64,000 nt of DNA from CBDANW01 sp965197825 (GCA_965197825.1 CBDANW010000002.1:248001-312000); one strand, 5' to 3'. Counted from the first letter of the stretch, positions 9,661 to 19,079 are shown. Made by a program: numbers and translations. The notes: generated by a model not told the origin, from the letters alone.

Positions 9661-9976
9661 CGTCCTGTGCCAAAACTCGGCCCTCTTGAAATAGCCGATA
9701 AATCAGCAGCTTAGCGTCTGTGTTTTGCGATGGTGCCAAGGGCCGTGGGCTTTACGATCGTCTGGCCCGAGGGTGTTATCTTCGGATCCATCATGACGTA
9801 CCATGTGCAATTCCTACTGTTGGTCAGGCAACCGTTGTTCGATCGGGCAGCCCTGCCGCTCACACAGACCTCATGGGTGCTTCCGCCATTAAGTGTTGGT
9901 AAAATGACACTAAGACTTTACGTGCATTAAATTACAGCCATGGTCTTTCAAAAGGGCCGAGTTTTGGCACAGGACG
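9661..9976 (-). repeat. MITE-like repeat A1, full length (copy 2)
   Basis: Same structure as copy 1 in the opposite orientation: integrase-IS leader and start from the left end, B-derived segment next to the right end. It separates the trpB2 upstream region from the restriction-modification pair. Confidence 0.85.
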
Positions 9977-10141
9977 CATCGTTCATTATGGCCACGATCT
10001 CCGAGCCGGGGGTGTCATCGAGCAGCTATCCTGAGCTATACTGCCGCCATTGCAAAGAGTTGGACCCAGGCAGGCAGAGCCACCGATGATGGACGCCGAA
10101 CGCCCTGCGCCGGGCGTGCGCTTGACGGTTGGAGGGTTGTC

Positions 10142-11602
10142 GTGAGCAGCACTCGCCAAAAGGAGACGGGCGCGTATTTCACACCGCCAGATGCCGTCTC
10201 CGCGCTCGTGAAGTGGGTTACTCGACGAGCCTCAGATCGGCTGCTTGACCCATCGTGCGGCGACGGTCGCTTCATCGCTCTCCATCGTCGGAGCGTGGGT
10301 GTGGAGCAGGAAGCCGAATCGTCCCAGAACGCCCGAGAGAGGGCACCAGGGGCCCTGATTCACGAAGGCGACTTTTTTATCTGGGCCGCGAGGACGACGG
10401 AACGCTTCGAGTGCGCTGCCGGTAATCCTCCTTTCATCCGGTATCAGCGATTCTCCGGCAACAACCGCCGGACAGCACTGAGCCTTTGCTCGCGGATAGG
10501 AGTTGATTTTTCGGCGCTGACATCTTCGTGGGCACCGTTTCTGGCTGCTACTGCTTCTCTCTTGAAGCCGGGAGGACGAATGGCGTTTGTCGTCCCGGCA
10601 GAGATCGGGCATGCGACGTATTCCTCGCCCCTGCTTGAGTATCTTGCCCGTAACTTCGGTAGGGTTCACCTAACCGCCATTCGAGAGAAGCTGTTCACCG
10701 ATCTGTCCGAAGATGTGTGGTTACTCTTTGCTGATGACTTTGGCTCATCAACCAATGAGTTTGAGTTGTCTTGTCGAACTCGATTCGAGTATTCGGCAGA
10801 ACCGCCGCTACCGACGCGGCGAGTCGGCTTGACCGAGTGGATCAGCTGGAATCGACGATTGCGACCATTCCTCCTGCCGCGTGGCGTGCGTGAACTGTAC
10901 GAGAATGCCAAGAATGCTAATTCCAGTTTCAGACTTGGCGAAATCACGAAGGTCGGAATCGGTTACGTTACCGGTGCGAACGACTTTTTTCATCTTCGTC
11001 CCTCCGACGTGGCTGCAGCGGGCATTCCCGACCGTTGGTTGCACACGGCAGTGAGGAATGGACGCGTTCTGACAACGGAAACGGTGAATCAACACACAGT
11101 TCGCAAATGGCTTAATGATGATGATCCCGTCCTGTTGCTACGGTTGCAGTCGGGGCAGAGTCTGCCGAGAGCCGTTTGCGACTACCTTGCAACACCCGCC
11201 GGAATCCGCGCCAGCAAGACCTACAAATGCCGCAATAGAAACCCGTGGTTTGTGGTGCCGGATGTGAAGGTGCCGCATGCGTTCCTCTCGGTCATGAGCG
11301 GCAATAAACCCTCACTCGCTTGGAACAGAGCCGGTTGTGTGGCGACCAATTCGGTACACACAGTTCAACTAACTGGAGCGGCGTCACCGCGGGCGATCCG
11401 AGATGCATGGAACGGCCCGTTGACGAGCTTGAGTTGTGAGATCGAAGGGCACCCGTTGGGTGGAGGGATGCTCAAGCTCGAACCACGCGAGGCTTCTCGA
11501 TTGGTCTTGTCAAATAAGAAGTGTTGGCCCTCGGGGCAGAGTAGCCTGATCCAGGAGGGAGTCGAGACGCTCCGGCGGTGGAGGCATTCCGGTGCCCAGT
11601 AG
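10142..11602 (+). CDS. DNA adenine-N6 methyltransferase (type II R-M, TaqI/PaeR7I-like)
   Basis: 486-aa gamma-class N6-adenine methyltransferase, the protective half of a restriction-modification system. Order of motifs: GAYFTPPDAVSALVKW (motif X, residues 10-25), LLDPSCGDGRF (SAM loop, 34-44), AAGNPPFIRYQRF (catalytic NPPF, 95-98), LLKPGGRMAFVVPAEI, then a long target-recognition C-terminus with KVGIGYVTGANDFF. GTG 10142 has GGAGG five bases upstream. It overlaps or nearly abuts the next gene, as expected for a cognate pair. Size is slightly below M.PaeR7I. It looks intact. 9977-10141 is its upstream region. Confidence 0.88.
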   Translation: MSSTRQKETGAYFTPPDAVSALVKWVTRRASDRLLDPSCGDGRFIALHRRSVGVEQEAESSQNARERAPGALIHEGDFFIWAARTTERFECAAGNPPFIRYQRFSGNNRRTALSLCSRIGVDFSALTSSWAPFLAATASLLKPGGRMAFVVPAEIGHATYSSPLLEYLARNFGRVHLTAIREKLFTDLSEDVWLLFADDFGSSTNEFELSCRTRFEYSAEPPLPTRRVGLTEWISWNRRLRPFLLPRGVRELYENAKNANSSFRLGEITKVGIGYVTGANDFFHLRPSDVAAAGIPDRWLHTAVRNGRVLTTETVNQHTVRKWLNDDDPVLLLRLQSGQSLPRAVCDYLATPAGIRASKTYKCRNRNPWFVVPDVKVPHAFLSVMSGNKPSLAWNRAGCVATNSVHTVQLTGAASPRAIRDAWNGPLTSLSCEIEGHPLGGGMLKLEPREASRLVLSNKKCWPSGQSSLIQEGVETLRRWRHSGAQ

Positions 11603-11624
11603 CCCACCGGAGGTCTGCCAATGG

Positions 11625-12521
11625 ATGACTTTCACGGATGCCCTGAAAGCTTTCGTACCCGGACTGCCAAATCATCAGAGCACCAAACACATCAAGCGAA
11701 TGCACTGGTATGTCGCATGTCGCTTGGTACTCGAAGGTGGTTTCGACCCGGAGACGATCACTCCACAACCACCGTTTAGAGTACAGAAGAGCCGAGGAGC
11801 CTCTGGGCGACGATTCGTCCTCCACCATGACGACGACGTAGCCGGAAGTGGAGAGAGAGCCGTTCTTGGCGGGCTCAAAACAAAAAACGTTGATGTGGTT
11901 GTAGCGATAGACGGTATTGGACCGTGCGTGGCCGTATCCCTAAAAGGGACGTTGAACGCCTACCGAAACCTGACAAACCGCCTGGAAGAAGCCGTCGGCG
12001 ACTGTACCAATATTCACATCGCATACCCTGCACTAGTGTACGGCTTTCTCCATTTGATTCGCGCTAACTACGAAGGCCCCGTTCCTGAGAACGGCCAGAG
12101 GTTTCTGCAAGCGGACCGTAACGGTAACATCAAGGCCGAGGACATCGCCGTTACGGCGTCTAGGGAGGTCGGTGCGGGTATTCGGAGATATCACGATGCT
12201 ATCTCAAGACTGGCGGGAAGGCGCGACCTTCGGGACGACATCACCAGATATGAAGCATTGGGGCTGGTCCTGGTGAGTCCAGAGGAAGATGCCATTGGAA
12301 CGCCCGTGTTCTACCCGCCCTCGACAAGTGTGCTTTCCTTCAATAGATTCTTTCCCGCCCTGTATGAGCAGTACGACCTTCGCTTCGTCTACGGCGCGTC
12401 TGCGCTGGCAAGTAAGACACGACGAATCGAGTGGGACGCCGATTCGCCAGTTCTCAGCGATCCCCGTTTGGACGGGATCGAGGCGAGGGTTGCCGGGAGG
12501 CCGACCACGCCAGATCCGTAG
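11625..12521 (+). CDS. probable type II restriction endonuclease
   Basis: 298-aa protein directly behind the methylase. The best candidate active site is D90 in KTKNVDVVVAIDG with S-x-K in VAVSLKGT (S105, K107), a PD-(D/E)XK-like arrangement in which the acidic residue before XK is replaced by S. The call rests mainly on position and this motif; I do not recognise a named family. ATG 11625 has GGAGG at 11609-11613; a GTG at 11592 inside the methylase end is an alternative that would couple translation. The gene looks intact, so this R-M pair could be functional. Confidence 0.6.
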   Translation: MTFTDALKAFVPGLPNHQSTKHIKRMHWYVACRLVLEGGFDPETITPQPPFRVQKSRGASGRRFVLHHDDDVAGSGERAVLGGLKTKNVDVVVAIDGIGPCVAVSLKGTLNAYRNLTNRLEEAVGDCTNIHIAYPALVYGFLHLIRANYEGPVPENGQRFLQADRNGNIKAEDIAVTASREVGAGIRRYHDAISRLAGRRDLRDDITRYEALGLVLVSPEEDAIGTPVFYPPSTSVLSFNRFFPALYEQYDLRFVYGASALASKTRRIEWDADSPVLSDPRLDGIEARVAGRPTTPDP

Positions 12522-12540
12522 CTAGACGACGGCCGCGTCG

Positions 12541-12666
12541 ATGCTGACAGGGCCGGGACTGCCGATCAGGATGAGCTTCGAGAGACATTCCTCTTTGACG
12601 GACTTCACCCAGCGCTCCGCGAACGAGGTCCAATCCGGGCTCCGTGCTGGCAGCTTGACGGGCACG
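12541..12666 (-). pseudogene. integrase-type transposase, C-terminal fragment
   Basis: Minus strand reads LPARSPDWTSFAERWVKSVK then EECLSKLILIG, the conserved region around the catalytic glutamate of the rve-type transposase (normal form SPNLNAFAERFVRSIKEECL). It is the part missing from the N-terminal fragment at 33779-34502. The upstream side is cut by repeat C. Confidence 0.7.
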
Positions 12667-12678
12667 ACGCTAACTGCC

Positions 12679-12706
12679 TGTGCCTTCTATTTATTCATCC
12701 GCGCGC
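12679..12706 (+). repeat. repeat C (TGCCTTCTATTTATTCATCC)
   Basis: About 26 bp, repeated at 24728, 34576, 36325 and 43039 (same direction) and at 15852, 43302 and 51743 (inverted). Here it truncates the integrase fragment. 12707-12806 shows nothing else. Confidence 0.75.
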
Positions 12707-12806
12707 AGCATCTTGCTGACATAGTGGCGGGATCTAGCGGGTAACGCGCTGCCTCTCTCGTGTCCAACTTCCCTGCTTCCCGAAAAAATTTAGGAGAAAT
12801 GATCTC

Positions 12807-13671
12807 GTGGGTCACTCAAATGAGAATACGCAATTTTGGCTCGCGTTGCTGACTTACCCGGACGACGCCCAACAACGAACACGATACTGGAACGGTTACC
12901 TTGCGTGGCAGTTGCCGGAAGACTTCCGGTACGAAATCCGTAACGTTGGTAATCCTCCTTTCAATCGGTTCTTTCAGAACGAACATTTGCAGTTAAAGAA
13001 AGAGGAGAAGTGTGCACTCGATGCACTTGCCGATAAGTTCGGCGGACATCCTCCATTCCCGAACAGGTCCAACGGAGTACCGGCCCGATACATGGATTTC
13101 TCCGGCCAAACGTTCAACCACGACGTATGTTTTGCTGGCCGGATTTTAGTCAGAGCTAGCTTTAAGGACGCCACGCTCGACTGTCTCTCCGACTTCCGCA
13201 ATGTAACATTTGTAGATACAGCAGACTTTGAGCGAGCAACGTTTAGGCATTGCACTCGTTTCAATAGCGTCACATTCGAAAAGTCCGTCTATTTCAATGC
13301 TGCGACATTCAAGGAAACCACCGTGTTCGACGGATCCGTATTCAGGGATGCAGCGTATTTTGCTGGATCGTATTTCCTACCCATCCCCGGCATACAAAGA
13401 CACCGGGCCGGTGCGGTGGGTTTTCGGAATACTGTCTTCACACGCGATGCAAGTTTTGAGGGAACCCAATTAGACGTGCCAAGCAATTTCGAAGGTGCAA
13501 AATTCCAAGGAAATGCCAACTTCAAGACTTGTCTATTCCGAAAGATAGCAGATTTTCATAGAGCAGTATTCGAACGTCCTTCCGACTTCTCTGCCGCACG
13601 GTTCGAGCAGATTGCAAATTTCAATAACGCTAGGTTCAAATCTACTACATATTTCTGCGATTCATTATTTC
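12807..13671 (+). pseudogene. pentapeptide-repeat protein, C-terminally truncated and fused to transposase tail
   Basis: GTG 12807 (MGHSNENTQFWLALLTYP) opens a protein whose second half is a run of F-x-x-A-x-F type pentapeptides: FRNVTFVDTADFERATF, FNSVTFEKSVYFNAATF, FDGSVFRDAAYFAGSYF and similar to LFL at 13671. Such repeats form a right-handed quadrilateral beta-helix. At 13672 the frame passes without a stop into the last 148 codons of the IS-alpha transposase, ending at 14120. A 437-aa fusion protein is therefore encoded. The N-terminal ~95 residues before the repeats are not a domain I recognise. The native C-terminus is lost. Confidence 0.75.
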
Positions 13672-14171
13672 TGAACATCCTGGGCAAGGCTCCGAAGGAA
13701 GTGCGCGACGAACTCAAGGCGGCCATCCTTGAGTCGTTCCATGCGAACAGCTACGAGCAAGGGCTGAAGAAGGGTCGGGAGGTGATCGCTCGGTACCGTC
13801 AACGATTCCCGAGCGCGATGAAGTGCATGGAAGAGACCTTCGAAGCGTGTCTTCAGGCGCTACGCCTTCCTGCGGCGCATCACAAAAGGCTTCGCACGTC
13901 GAATCTACTTGAGCGCACGTTCGGAGAGCACAAACGTCGCACAAAGGTCATTCCTCACTTCTTCACCGAGGAGGCCGCGATGAAACTCTCGTTCGCTGTG
14001 CTCTTGGCCGTCGCAAACAAATGGCGCGGCGTGAGGATGGATGTCTTCGCCGCTAGGAAAGTCGAGGAGCTTCGCAACGAGCTTCTCCCGCAAGGCACGT
14101 CGGAGGAATCAGCAGCTTAACCGAGCGCGGGGAACCGTACGGAGATTTGACAGGAAAATTAAGACTTGACC
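13672..14171 (+). mobile_element. IS-alpha, 3' fragment (500 bp)
   Basis: Begins at GAACATCCTGGGCAAGG inside the transposase gene and runs to the normal right end CTTGACC at 14171. The left 900 bp are absent, as after an IS-adjacent deletion. Variant residues (ETFEAC, ALRLP) match the copy at 20589. Confidence 0.93.
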
Positions 14172-14272
14172 GAGAAATAGGCAGGGTCCGCACAAGCGCG
14201 TGCGTTACGAGTGGCATCCAGCCCGGTGACCCAATTCTGGCACCGTGTTTTTCCAGAACAGGAGAGGAAATC

Positions 14273-14590
14273 ATGAGCGCAAAGTCAATGGAGATTAGGA
14301 GAGCTGCCGACGAGGAGTCGGTCGGAGAGTGGGGATTTCTGGCGTGGGTAATCTGGCCTGTTGCACTTCTCGTTGTCTACATTCGGTCTCCGAAAATGCC
14401 GGACTCGATGCTCGAATCACTTGAGAAAGAAGGCATCGGTGACACCGAGATCTCAGCGCTGGAACAGGCATACGTGAGACGTCTAAAGGGACGCTGGATC
14501 AAAGCTGCCTGGATAGGAACTGGGTTGTCCTTTGCAACGGTCGTCATTGTTATGATCATTGTGCCACAAGCGTTTTTAGGTGGTTTCTAA
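14273..14590 (+). CDS. small membrane protein, unrecognised
   Basis: 105 aa with two hydrophobic segments: WGFLAWVIWPVALLVVYI (about 21-38) and IGTGLSFATVVIVMIIVP (about 81-98), joined by a soluble stretch with SMLESLEKEGIGDTEISALE. ATG 14273 has AGGAGAGGAAATC upstream. It appears complete; function unknown. Confidence 0.55.
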   Translation: MSAKSMEIRRAADEESVGEWGFLAWVIWPVALLVVYIRSPKMPDSMLESLEKEGIGDTEISALEQAYVRRLKGRWIKAAWIGTGLSFATVVIVMIIVPQAFLGGF

Positions 14591-14610
14591 GCTGATGCTC
14601 ACGATGGTGG

Positions 14611-14807
14611 CGTCCTGTGCCAAAACTCAGCCCTTTTGAAATAGGCCATAAATCAGCAGCTTAGTGTCTGTGTTTGCGACCGGGCCAAGGGCCGTGGGCT
14701 TTACAATTGGCCCGAGGGTGTTATCTTCAGCTCCATGATGACCTACCACGTGCAATTCCTACTGCTCGTTCTGGCTGGCTGGGTCAACCGCCAGCAGCAG
14801 GATGTAC
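14611..14807 (+). pseudogene. 5' end of integrase-type IS with family-A terminus
   Basis: From the A terminus through the leader to ATG 14735/14738 and MMTYHVQFLLLVLAGWVNRQQQ, ending after about 24 codons at 14807. 14808-15043 is the leader of the next IS3 element, with GTGGACACC at 15019 as its probable end. Confidence 0.75.
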
Positions 14808-15043
14808 GACGGCGTCAGGCTGCAGAGATTTGACCCGCCCCCCAACCCCGACTTTCCGACCGTGACGGATGGTCTCGACGTTCCTGCTTCGTGCGGCGTG
14901 AAGAGCCACACCCACGACGCGGTCTTCTCGTTGGCCTGGGCACACAGGACGCTGCAGTCACGATATGGGCATCCACCCCGGGTCAACAACGAACACCCTG
15001 GGCCTGCTTCGTTTCAGTGGACACCTAACGAACGGAGAGGTAT

Positions 15044-15355
15044 ATGGGTGTTCAGATGGCAGAGAAAAAGAAACGTCGGCAGTTCACGAAGGAATTTCGA
15101 GCAGAGGCAGTGCAGCTGGTTCGCGAGAGCGGCAAGGCAGTGAGCGTGGTAGCCCAGGATATCGATGTGACGGAGACGTCGCTTTATGCCTGGGTGAGGC
15201 AGGACAGGATCGACCGTGGTGAAGGCGGTCCCGGAACCCTGACGAGCGAGGAACTCGAAGAACTGCGTGGCTTCCGAAAGGAAGTTCGGGAGCTTCGGAT
15301 GGAGCGTGACTTTCTAAAAAAAACGGCGGCGTACTTCGCGAGCGTGAAGAAATGA
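15044..15355 (+). CDS. IS3-family transposase OrfA
   Basis: 103-aa HTH protein (RRQFTKEFRAEAVQLVRESG, SVVAQDIDVTETSLYAWVRQ) with a C-terminal leucine-rich coiled coil (ELEELRGFRKEVRELRMERDF). OrfA supplies end binding. A run of eight A at 15316-15323 is a plausible -1 slippage site, and the OrfB ATG overlaps the stop (ATGA). GTG 15044 and ATG 15059 are both possible starts. The downstream OrfB is truncated, so the element is dead. Confidence 0.85.
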   Translation: MGVQMAEKKKRRQFTKEFRAEAVQLVRESGKAVSVVAQDIDVTETSLYAWVRQDRIDRGEGGPGTLTSEELEELRGFRKEVRELRMERDFLKKTAAYFASVKK

Positions 15356-15726
15356 AGTTCGCAGCGATTCGGATCCAGAGCGAGGAGTTCCACGTTTCGT
15401 GGATGTGCCGGCTGCTCCAGGTTTCTCGGAGCGGCTACTATGCGTGGCTGAGGCGGAAGTCCAGCCGCCGTGAACGAGATGACCTGCGCCTGTCCGTAAA
15501 AATCGTTGCGTCCTTCCGAGCCAACCGCGGAGTTTACGGAAGTCCTCGTGTTGTGGACGAGCTCCGTGCGGATGGTGAGTCTGTTGGGCGTCGGCGCGTT
15601 GCTCGCATCATGAGAGAGAAAGGCCTGTGCGCGCGCCTTCCGAGACGTTCTCGGAAGACGACGGATTCGTCGCACTCGCGCCCCGTAGCTCGAGACCTCG
15701 TGCAGCGCCAGTTCTTGCCGAAGACC
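15352..15726 (+). pseudogene. IS3-family transposase OrfB, truncated
   Basis: Starts MKFAAIRIQSEEFHVSWMCR and contains the HTH_21 region (RANRGVYGSPRVVDELRADG, VGRRRVARIMREKGL), then stops at DLVQRQFLPKTP where a family-A terminus begins. The whole DDE domain is missing. Confidence 0.88.
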
Positions 15727-15876
15727 CCGTCCTGTGCCAAAACTCGGCCCTTTTGAAATAGCCCATAAATCAGCAGCTTAGACGCCCTTGGAATCCGCGC
15801 AGAATCCAGGGTATTTCGCGCCGCAGGGCTGACTTCCGACCCATGGGGCTGGCGGATGAATAAATAGAAGGCACAG
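15727..15876 (+). repeat. family-A terminus (A3 type) running into repeat C
   Basis: After the shared ~55-bp A end, the sequence GACGCCCTTGGAATCCGCG and GGTATTTCGC match the leader in front of the recombinase fragment at 17931. It ends at an inverted repeat C (15852-15876). Confidence 0.75.
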
Positions 15877-15958
15877 GCTCTGCGATAGGCGCTCCCGAGC
15901 AGACCTCTCCTCCAGACCATCCCTTTCGTCCAGCTGGCGCGCCCGAACTCCTATGCGA
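15877..15958 (+). repeat. repeat G (82 bp)
   Basis: GGCTCTGCGATAGGCG through GGCGCGCCCGAACT; recurs at 34503-34575 with a few changes. In both places it sits between other repeat ends. Confidence 0.6.
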
Positions 15959-15959
15959 G

Positions 15960-16123
15960 TGCTTCCGCCATCAAGTATTGGTAAAATGACGTTAAGACTT
16001 TACGGTGCATTAAGTTACAGCCAAAATAGCGTTCGTGACCTTCGCTGCGCGCTAAATGGAGCGTAAGCGCCTCTTTTGCAAAGGGATGCGTACACATCAC
16101 CAACAGTAAACAGCGCAAGCACC
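15960..16123 (+). repeat. MITE-like repeat B, full length (copy 1)
   Basis: About 164 bp from GTGCTTCCGCCATCAAGT to CAGTAAACAGCGCAAGCACC, with terminal inverted repeats GGTGCTT.CGC..TGTTGG. Possible 3-bp duplication CGA. A reading frame on the minus strand is conserved between B copies (CLRCLLLVMCTHPFAK) but looks like sequence conservation rather than a protein. 16124-16230 may carry a minus-strand coding scrap (RVADYIERHQDARDDDGHAL) that I cannot assign. Confidence 0.75.
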
Positions 16124-16387
16124 CGATGTCGTCGTTCGTGCGGCCGGCGGGCACCACCAGCGCGTGGCCGTCATCGTCGCGCGCATCCTGGTGCCGCTCG
16201 ATGTAATCAGCGACGCGCGACTCTTCTTATGCTGTCTTCTCGAGAAACAGCCCCGTCATCCAGCGCGACATGATACCTTATTAAATCGTTGAATTCCCTG
16301 CACACAAATGCAGTTGCAGCAGATCGAGCAATTGACACACCTAGCGTTTTCGCTCTGCCCACCGACAAGAGAGTAACCACCACCGTG

Positions 16388-17764
16388 ATGGCGAAGAATA
16401 TGACCTCAGACGAACTCCGCGCCAAGCTTGAGGAGGTCGACCGAGATCAACTCATGTCCCTCATCACTCAGCTTGCTGATGAAGATGACGGAATCCGGGA
16501 CCGCGCGGAAGCTCTCGCTCTTCGCGGAGAACCCACGGCTCATGCCGACGCACTGAAGCAGCGACTTGAGCGCTGGAAACGGGCTAGACACTTCATTTCC
16601 TACAGCGAGAGCACCGCCTTCGCCCGGCAGTTGGACATCTGGCTCGATGAGCTGGAGGAAGAGCTACTCGCGGTAAATCCCGAGGCGACCTGGGAACTTG
16701 CTGACGCCTTTCTTCGCTCGGATCGCCAGATCTTCGACCGCGCCGATGACTCGAACGGAGCAATCGGCGATGCCTATCGTCGGTCTTGCGGCCTCTGGCT
16801 GCGGGCTGCCGCAAAACTTGGGGCTTCCCCGGCCTGGGTGGACCGTCTCCACAGCTTGCACTCTGACAATGACTACGGCGTTCGAGATGCGTTGCTGGAC
16901 GGTGCGGGGACGCTGCTTTCGGAGCTTGAGCTACGACGGTTGGCGAAAATCTACGAACAAGAGTTCCGGACAGAGGCAAAGCGAACGACTGGAGAACCCT
17001 CGCGCTCGCTCGCACCTGCTGCAGCGATGGGACAGGTGGCACTCGCAGCAGGTGATGCGGAACTCTACGAGCGCTCAGTTAGACTTCACTCGCCGCAGCC
17101 CAATAGTCTCCAGGCTCAGGAGATCGCGAAACAGTATGTTCGCTTCGGCCCCGTCGACAAGGCCCTGCCGTGGCTCACCGGTGCCGCGACGGTCGGATCC
17201 GACGTCGACCGACTTGGTCTGCTCGCGGAAGCGTACGGGAAGCTGGGCAACCGCTCTCGCCTCCTTGAAGTGCGGTGCCAACTTTGGGAGAACACGCTCT
17301 CCGCTGAGGCTCTTCGTGAGTACATCGAGTTACTTCCGCCGTCCGAACGCTATGAGGCACGCCGACACGCCATCGAGAAAGCGTCCCACAGTGACGACGT
17401 CGTCTTGGGAACCACACTGCTGCTGAGCCTCGGCGAGTCCGCGAACGCCTCGGCTGTGGCGTGGAGGCTGCGCGACAGGCTGGTCGACGCGTACTACACC
17501 CATCTCATTGATCTGGCGAAACAGTTCGAGGCGGCAGAGTGTGCACTAGGCGCCGTGCTCTGCCTGCGGGCGTTGATTGATCAAATTCTCGCGGCGGGGC
17601 AAACCAAGACCTATCGCTATGCCAAGCGATACCTTGATCGCCTTGTCGCACTGGATGGCTGCGTGAGGGACTACCGTGAGGTACCCGACCACCGAGGGTA
17701 TCTGGAGCACTTGCGAGAAACGCATAGCCGCAAACGGAGCTTCTGGAAGCTCGTCGACGGGTGA
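16388..17764 (+). CDS. DUF6880-family protein
   Basis: 458-aa alpha-helical protein. The signature ISYSESTAFARQLDIWLDEL and the C-terminal YAKRYLDRLVALDGCVRDYR with HLRETHSRKRSFWKLV match DUF6880 as I know it; the function of that family is unknown. The central part is rich in helix-turn-helix repeats like TPR (VDKALPWLTGAATVGSD, LLAEAYGKLGNRSRLLEVR). ATG 16388 (MAKNMTSDELRAKLEEVD) is chosen because homology begins about there; an in-frame ATG at 16289 would add 33 residues. It appears complete and ends 8 bp before a family-A terminus. Confidence 0.75.
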   Translation: MAKNMTSDELRAKLEEVDRDQLMSLITQLADEDDGIRDRAEALALRGEPTAHADALKQRLERWKRARHFISYSESTAFARQLDIWLDELEEELLAVNPEATWELADAFLRSDRQIFDRADDSNGAIGDAYRRSCGLWLRAAAKLGASPAWVDRLHSLHSDNDYGVRDALLDGAGTLLSELELRRLAKIYEQEFRTEAKRTTGEPSRSLAPAAAMGQVALAAGDAELYERSVRLHSPQPNSLQAQEIAKQYVRFGPVDKALPWLTGAATVGSDVDRLGLLAEAYGKLGNRSRLLEVRCQLWENTLSAEALREYIELLPPSERYEARRHAIEKASHSDDVVLGTTLLLSLGESANASAVAWRLRDRLVDAYYTHLIDLAKQFEAAECALGAVLCLRALIDQILAAGQTKTYRYAKRYLDRLVALDGCVRDYREVPDHRGYLEHLRETHSRKRSFWKLVDG

Positions 17765-17769
17765 CCGCC

Positions 17770-17930
17770 GGCCTGTGCCAAAACTCGGCCCTTTTGAAAT
17801 AGACCACAAATCAGAAGCTTAGACGCCCTTGGAATCCGCGCGGAATCGAGGGTATTTCGCACCGCAGGGCTGGCTTCCGACCCCTGGGCTGCGGGTGGCG
17901 AGCGACAGGCCCACCGGGGGTGCGCACGGC
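17770..17930 (+). repeat. family-A terminus (A3 type) joined to recombinase leader
   Basis: A end, then the longest copy of the A3 interior, reaching CCCACCGGGGGTGCGCACGG immediately before the recombinase start. It shows that the A3 interior is simply recombinase upstream DNA. Confidence 0.75.
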
Positions 17931-18273
17931 GTGAAGAAAATCCGTTGCGCCATCTATACGCGAAAGAGCGCTGAAGAGGGTCTCGAACAGGATTTCAACT
18001 CCCTCGATGCGCAGCGAGAAGCCTGCGCCGCGTATGTCGCGAGCCAGAAAGCGGAGGGCTGGGTGCTGCTGCCAACTGTCTACGAGGACGGAGGGATCTC
18101 GGGAGGAACCCTGGAGCGCCCGGGCCTACAGCGCTTGCTCGCCGACATCGATGCCGGTCTCGTCGAGCAGATCGTGGTCTACAAGGTCGACCGGCTGACC
18201 CGTTCCCTCTCCGACTTTGCAAAGCTCGTCGAGCGGCTCGAGGCGGCCGGCGCGGTTTTCGTCACGCTCACCC
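17931..18273 (+). pseudogene. serine recombinase, N-terminal resolvase fragment
   Basis: GTG 17931 gives VKKIRCAIYTRKSAEEGLEQ, then FNSLDAQREACAAYV, YEDGGISGGTLERPGLQRLL and VVYKVDRLTRSLSDFAKLVE: the catalytic domain of a large serine recombinase, with the nucleophile serine in YTRKS. It ends at a family-A terminus after FVTLTP. The recombinase and Zn-ribbon domains are missing. It is nearly the missing half of the gene at 430-1573, though identity of origin is not proven. Confidence 0.88.
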
Positions 18274-18376
18274 CGTCCTGTGCCAAAACTCGGCCCTTTT
18301 GAAATAGGCCATAAATCAGCAACTTAGTGTCTGTGTTTGCGACCGGGCCAAGGGCCGTGGGCTTTACAATCGTCTT
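18274..18376 (+). repeat. family-A terminus (A2 type, integrase-IS leader)
   Basis: Carries the A end and about 45 bp of integrase-IS leader (GTCTGTGTTTGCGACCGGG), then breaks off into DNA leading to an IS3 fragment. Confidence 0.75.
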
Positions 18377-18459
18377 GGGCGGGCGGGTCGTCACCATGCA
18401 GATGACCACCTAGTCGAGAGCGAATATCGAAGCATGTTCCTGAAGCTGTTTCCACGCTA

Positions 18460-18783
18460 CGCCGGTCGAGCCCGCCGAGGGGCTACCGTCGCCGGCGACC
18501 TATTACGAGCAGAAAGCGCGAGAGAAGGACCCAAGCCGCCAGCCAGCGAGAGCGAAGCGCGACGTCCAACTCTGCGGCGAGATTCGTCGTGTACGGCAAG
18601 AGAACTTTGACGTGTATGGCGTGCGCAAGGTCTGGCGTCAGCTTCGCCGTGAGGGTTGCGACGTGGCTCGATGCACGGTGGCCCGTCTGATGCGTGAAAT
18701 GGGCCTCCAGGGCGCGGTTCGTGGACGTCGATTCAAGACGACGAAGCCGGATTCGAGCGGCGCTCGCCCGATGGACCTCCCAT
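18460..18783 (+). pseudogene. IS3-family OrfB, internal fragment
   Basis: Reads PATYYEQKAREKDPSRQP, EIRRVRQENFDVYGVRKVWR, then QLRREGCDVARCTVARLMRE and MGLQGAVRGRRFKTT, the N-terminal HTH_21 part of an IS3 OrfB of another subgroup than the ones at 15352 and 51936. No start and no DDE domain. Confidence 0.8.
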
Positions 18784-18811
18784 GAGGAAATAACCGGACG
18801 ATCTTCGTTGG

Positions 18812-18869
18812 CGTCGTGTCCAAAAATACAAACGCACTCAAGACCCACGCGCCAGGGCGTTTCGGAATC
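18812..18869 (+). repeat. repeat E (copy 1)
   Basis: GTCGTGTCCAAAAATACAAA through GGGCGTTTCGGA, about 58 bp. Other copies: 36396, 37823, 42138, 50487, 54583. Confidence 0.7.
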
Positions 18870-18957
18870 ATAGCTAGGCCTGGAGTTCACGGCTTCCCTC
18901 CACTCTGGATTGACCTTGCTTCACTTCGGCAATGGGAGTCAGGTCACCAGTGCCGGT

Positions 18958-19051
18958 TGTGCTCCGCAAAAAGTCCATCCAGCGTTGATTGCGCGCTTTA
19001 GACTTGCTACGGTCGGCTGCTTCTGGCCGATCTTCTTTTTTGCGGATCACA
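18958..19051 (+). repeat. repeat D, complete 94-bp element
   Basis: TGTGCTCCGCAAAAAGTC at the left and, inverted, TGTGATCCGCAAAAAAGAAG at the right. This is the only place where both ends occur together; single ends are at 4264, 37754, 44603, 45447 and 53183. Confidence 0.7.
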
Positions 19052-19079
19052 ACGAAGCATGGCATACTCTTGCAGGAGT

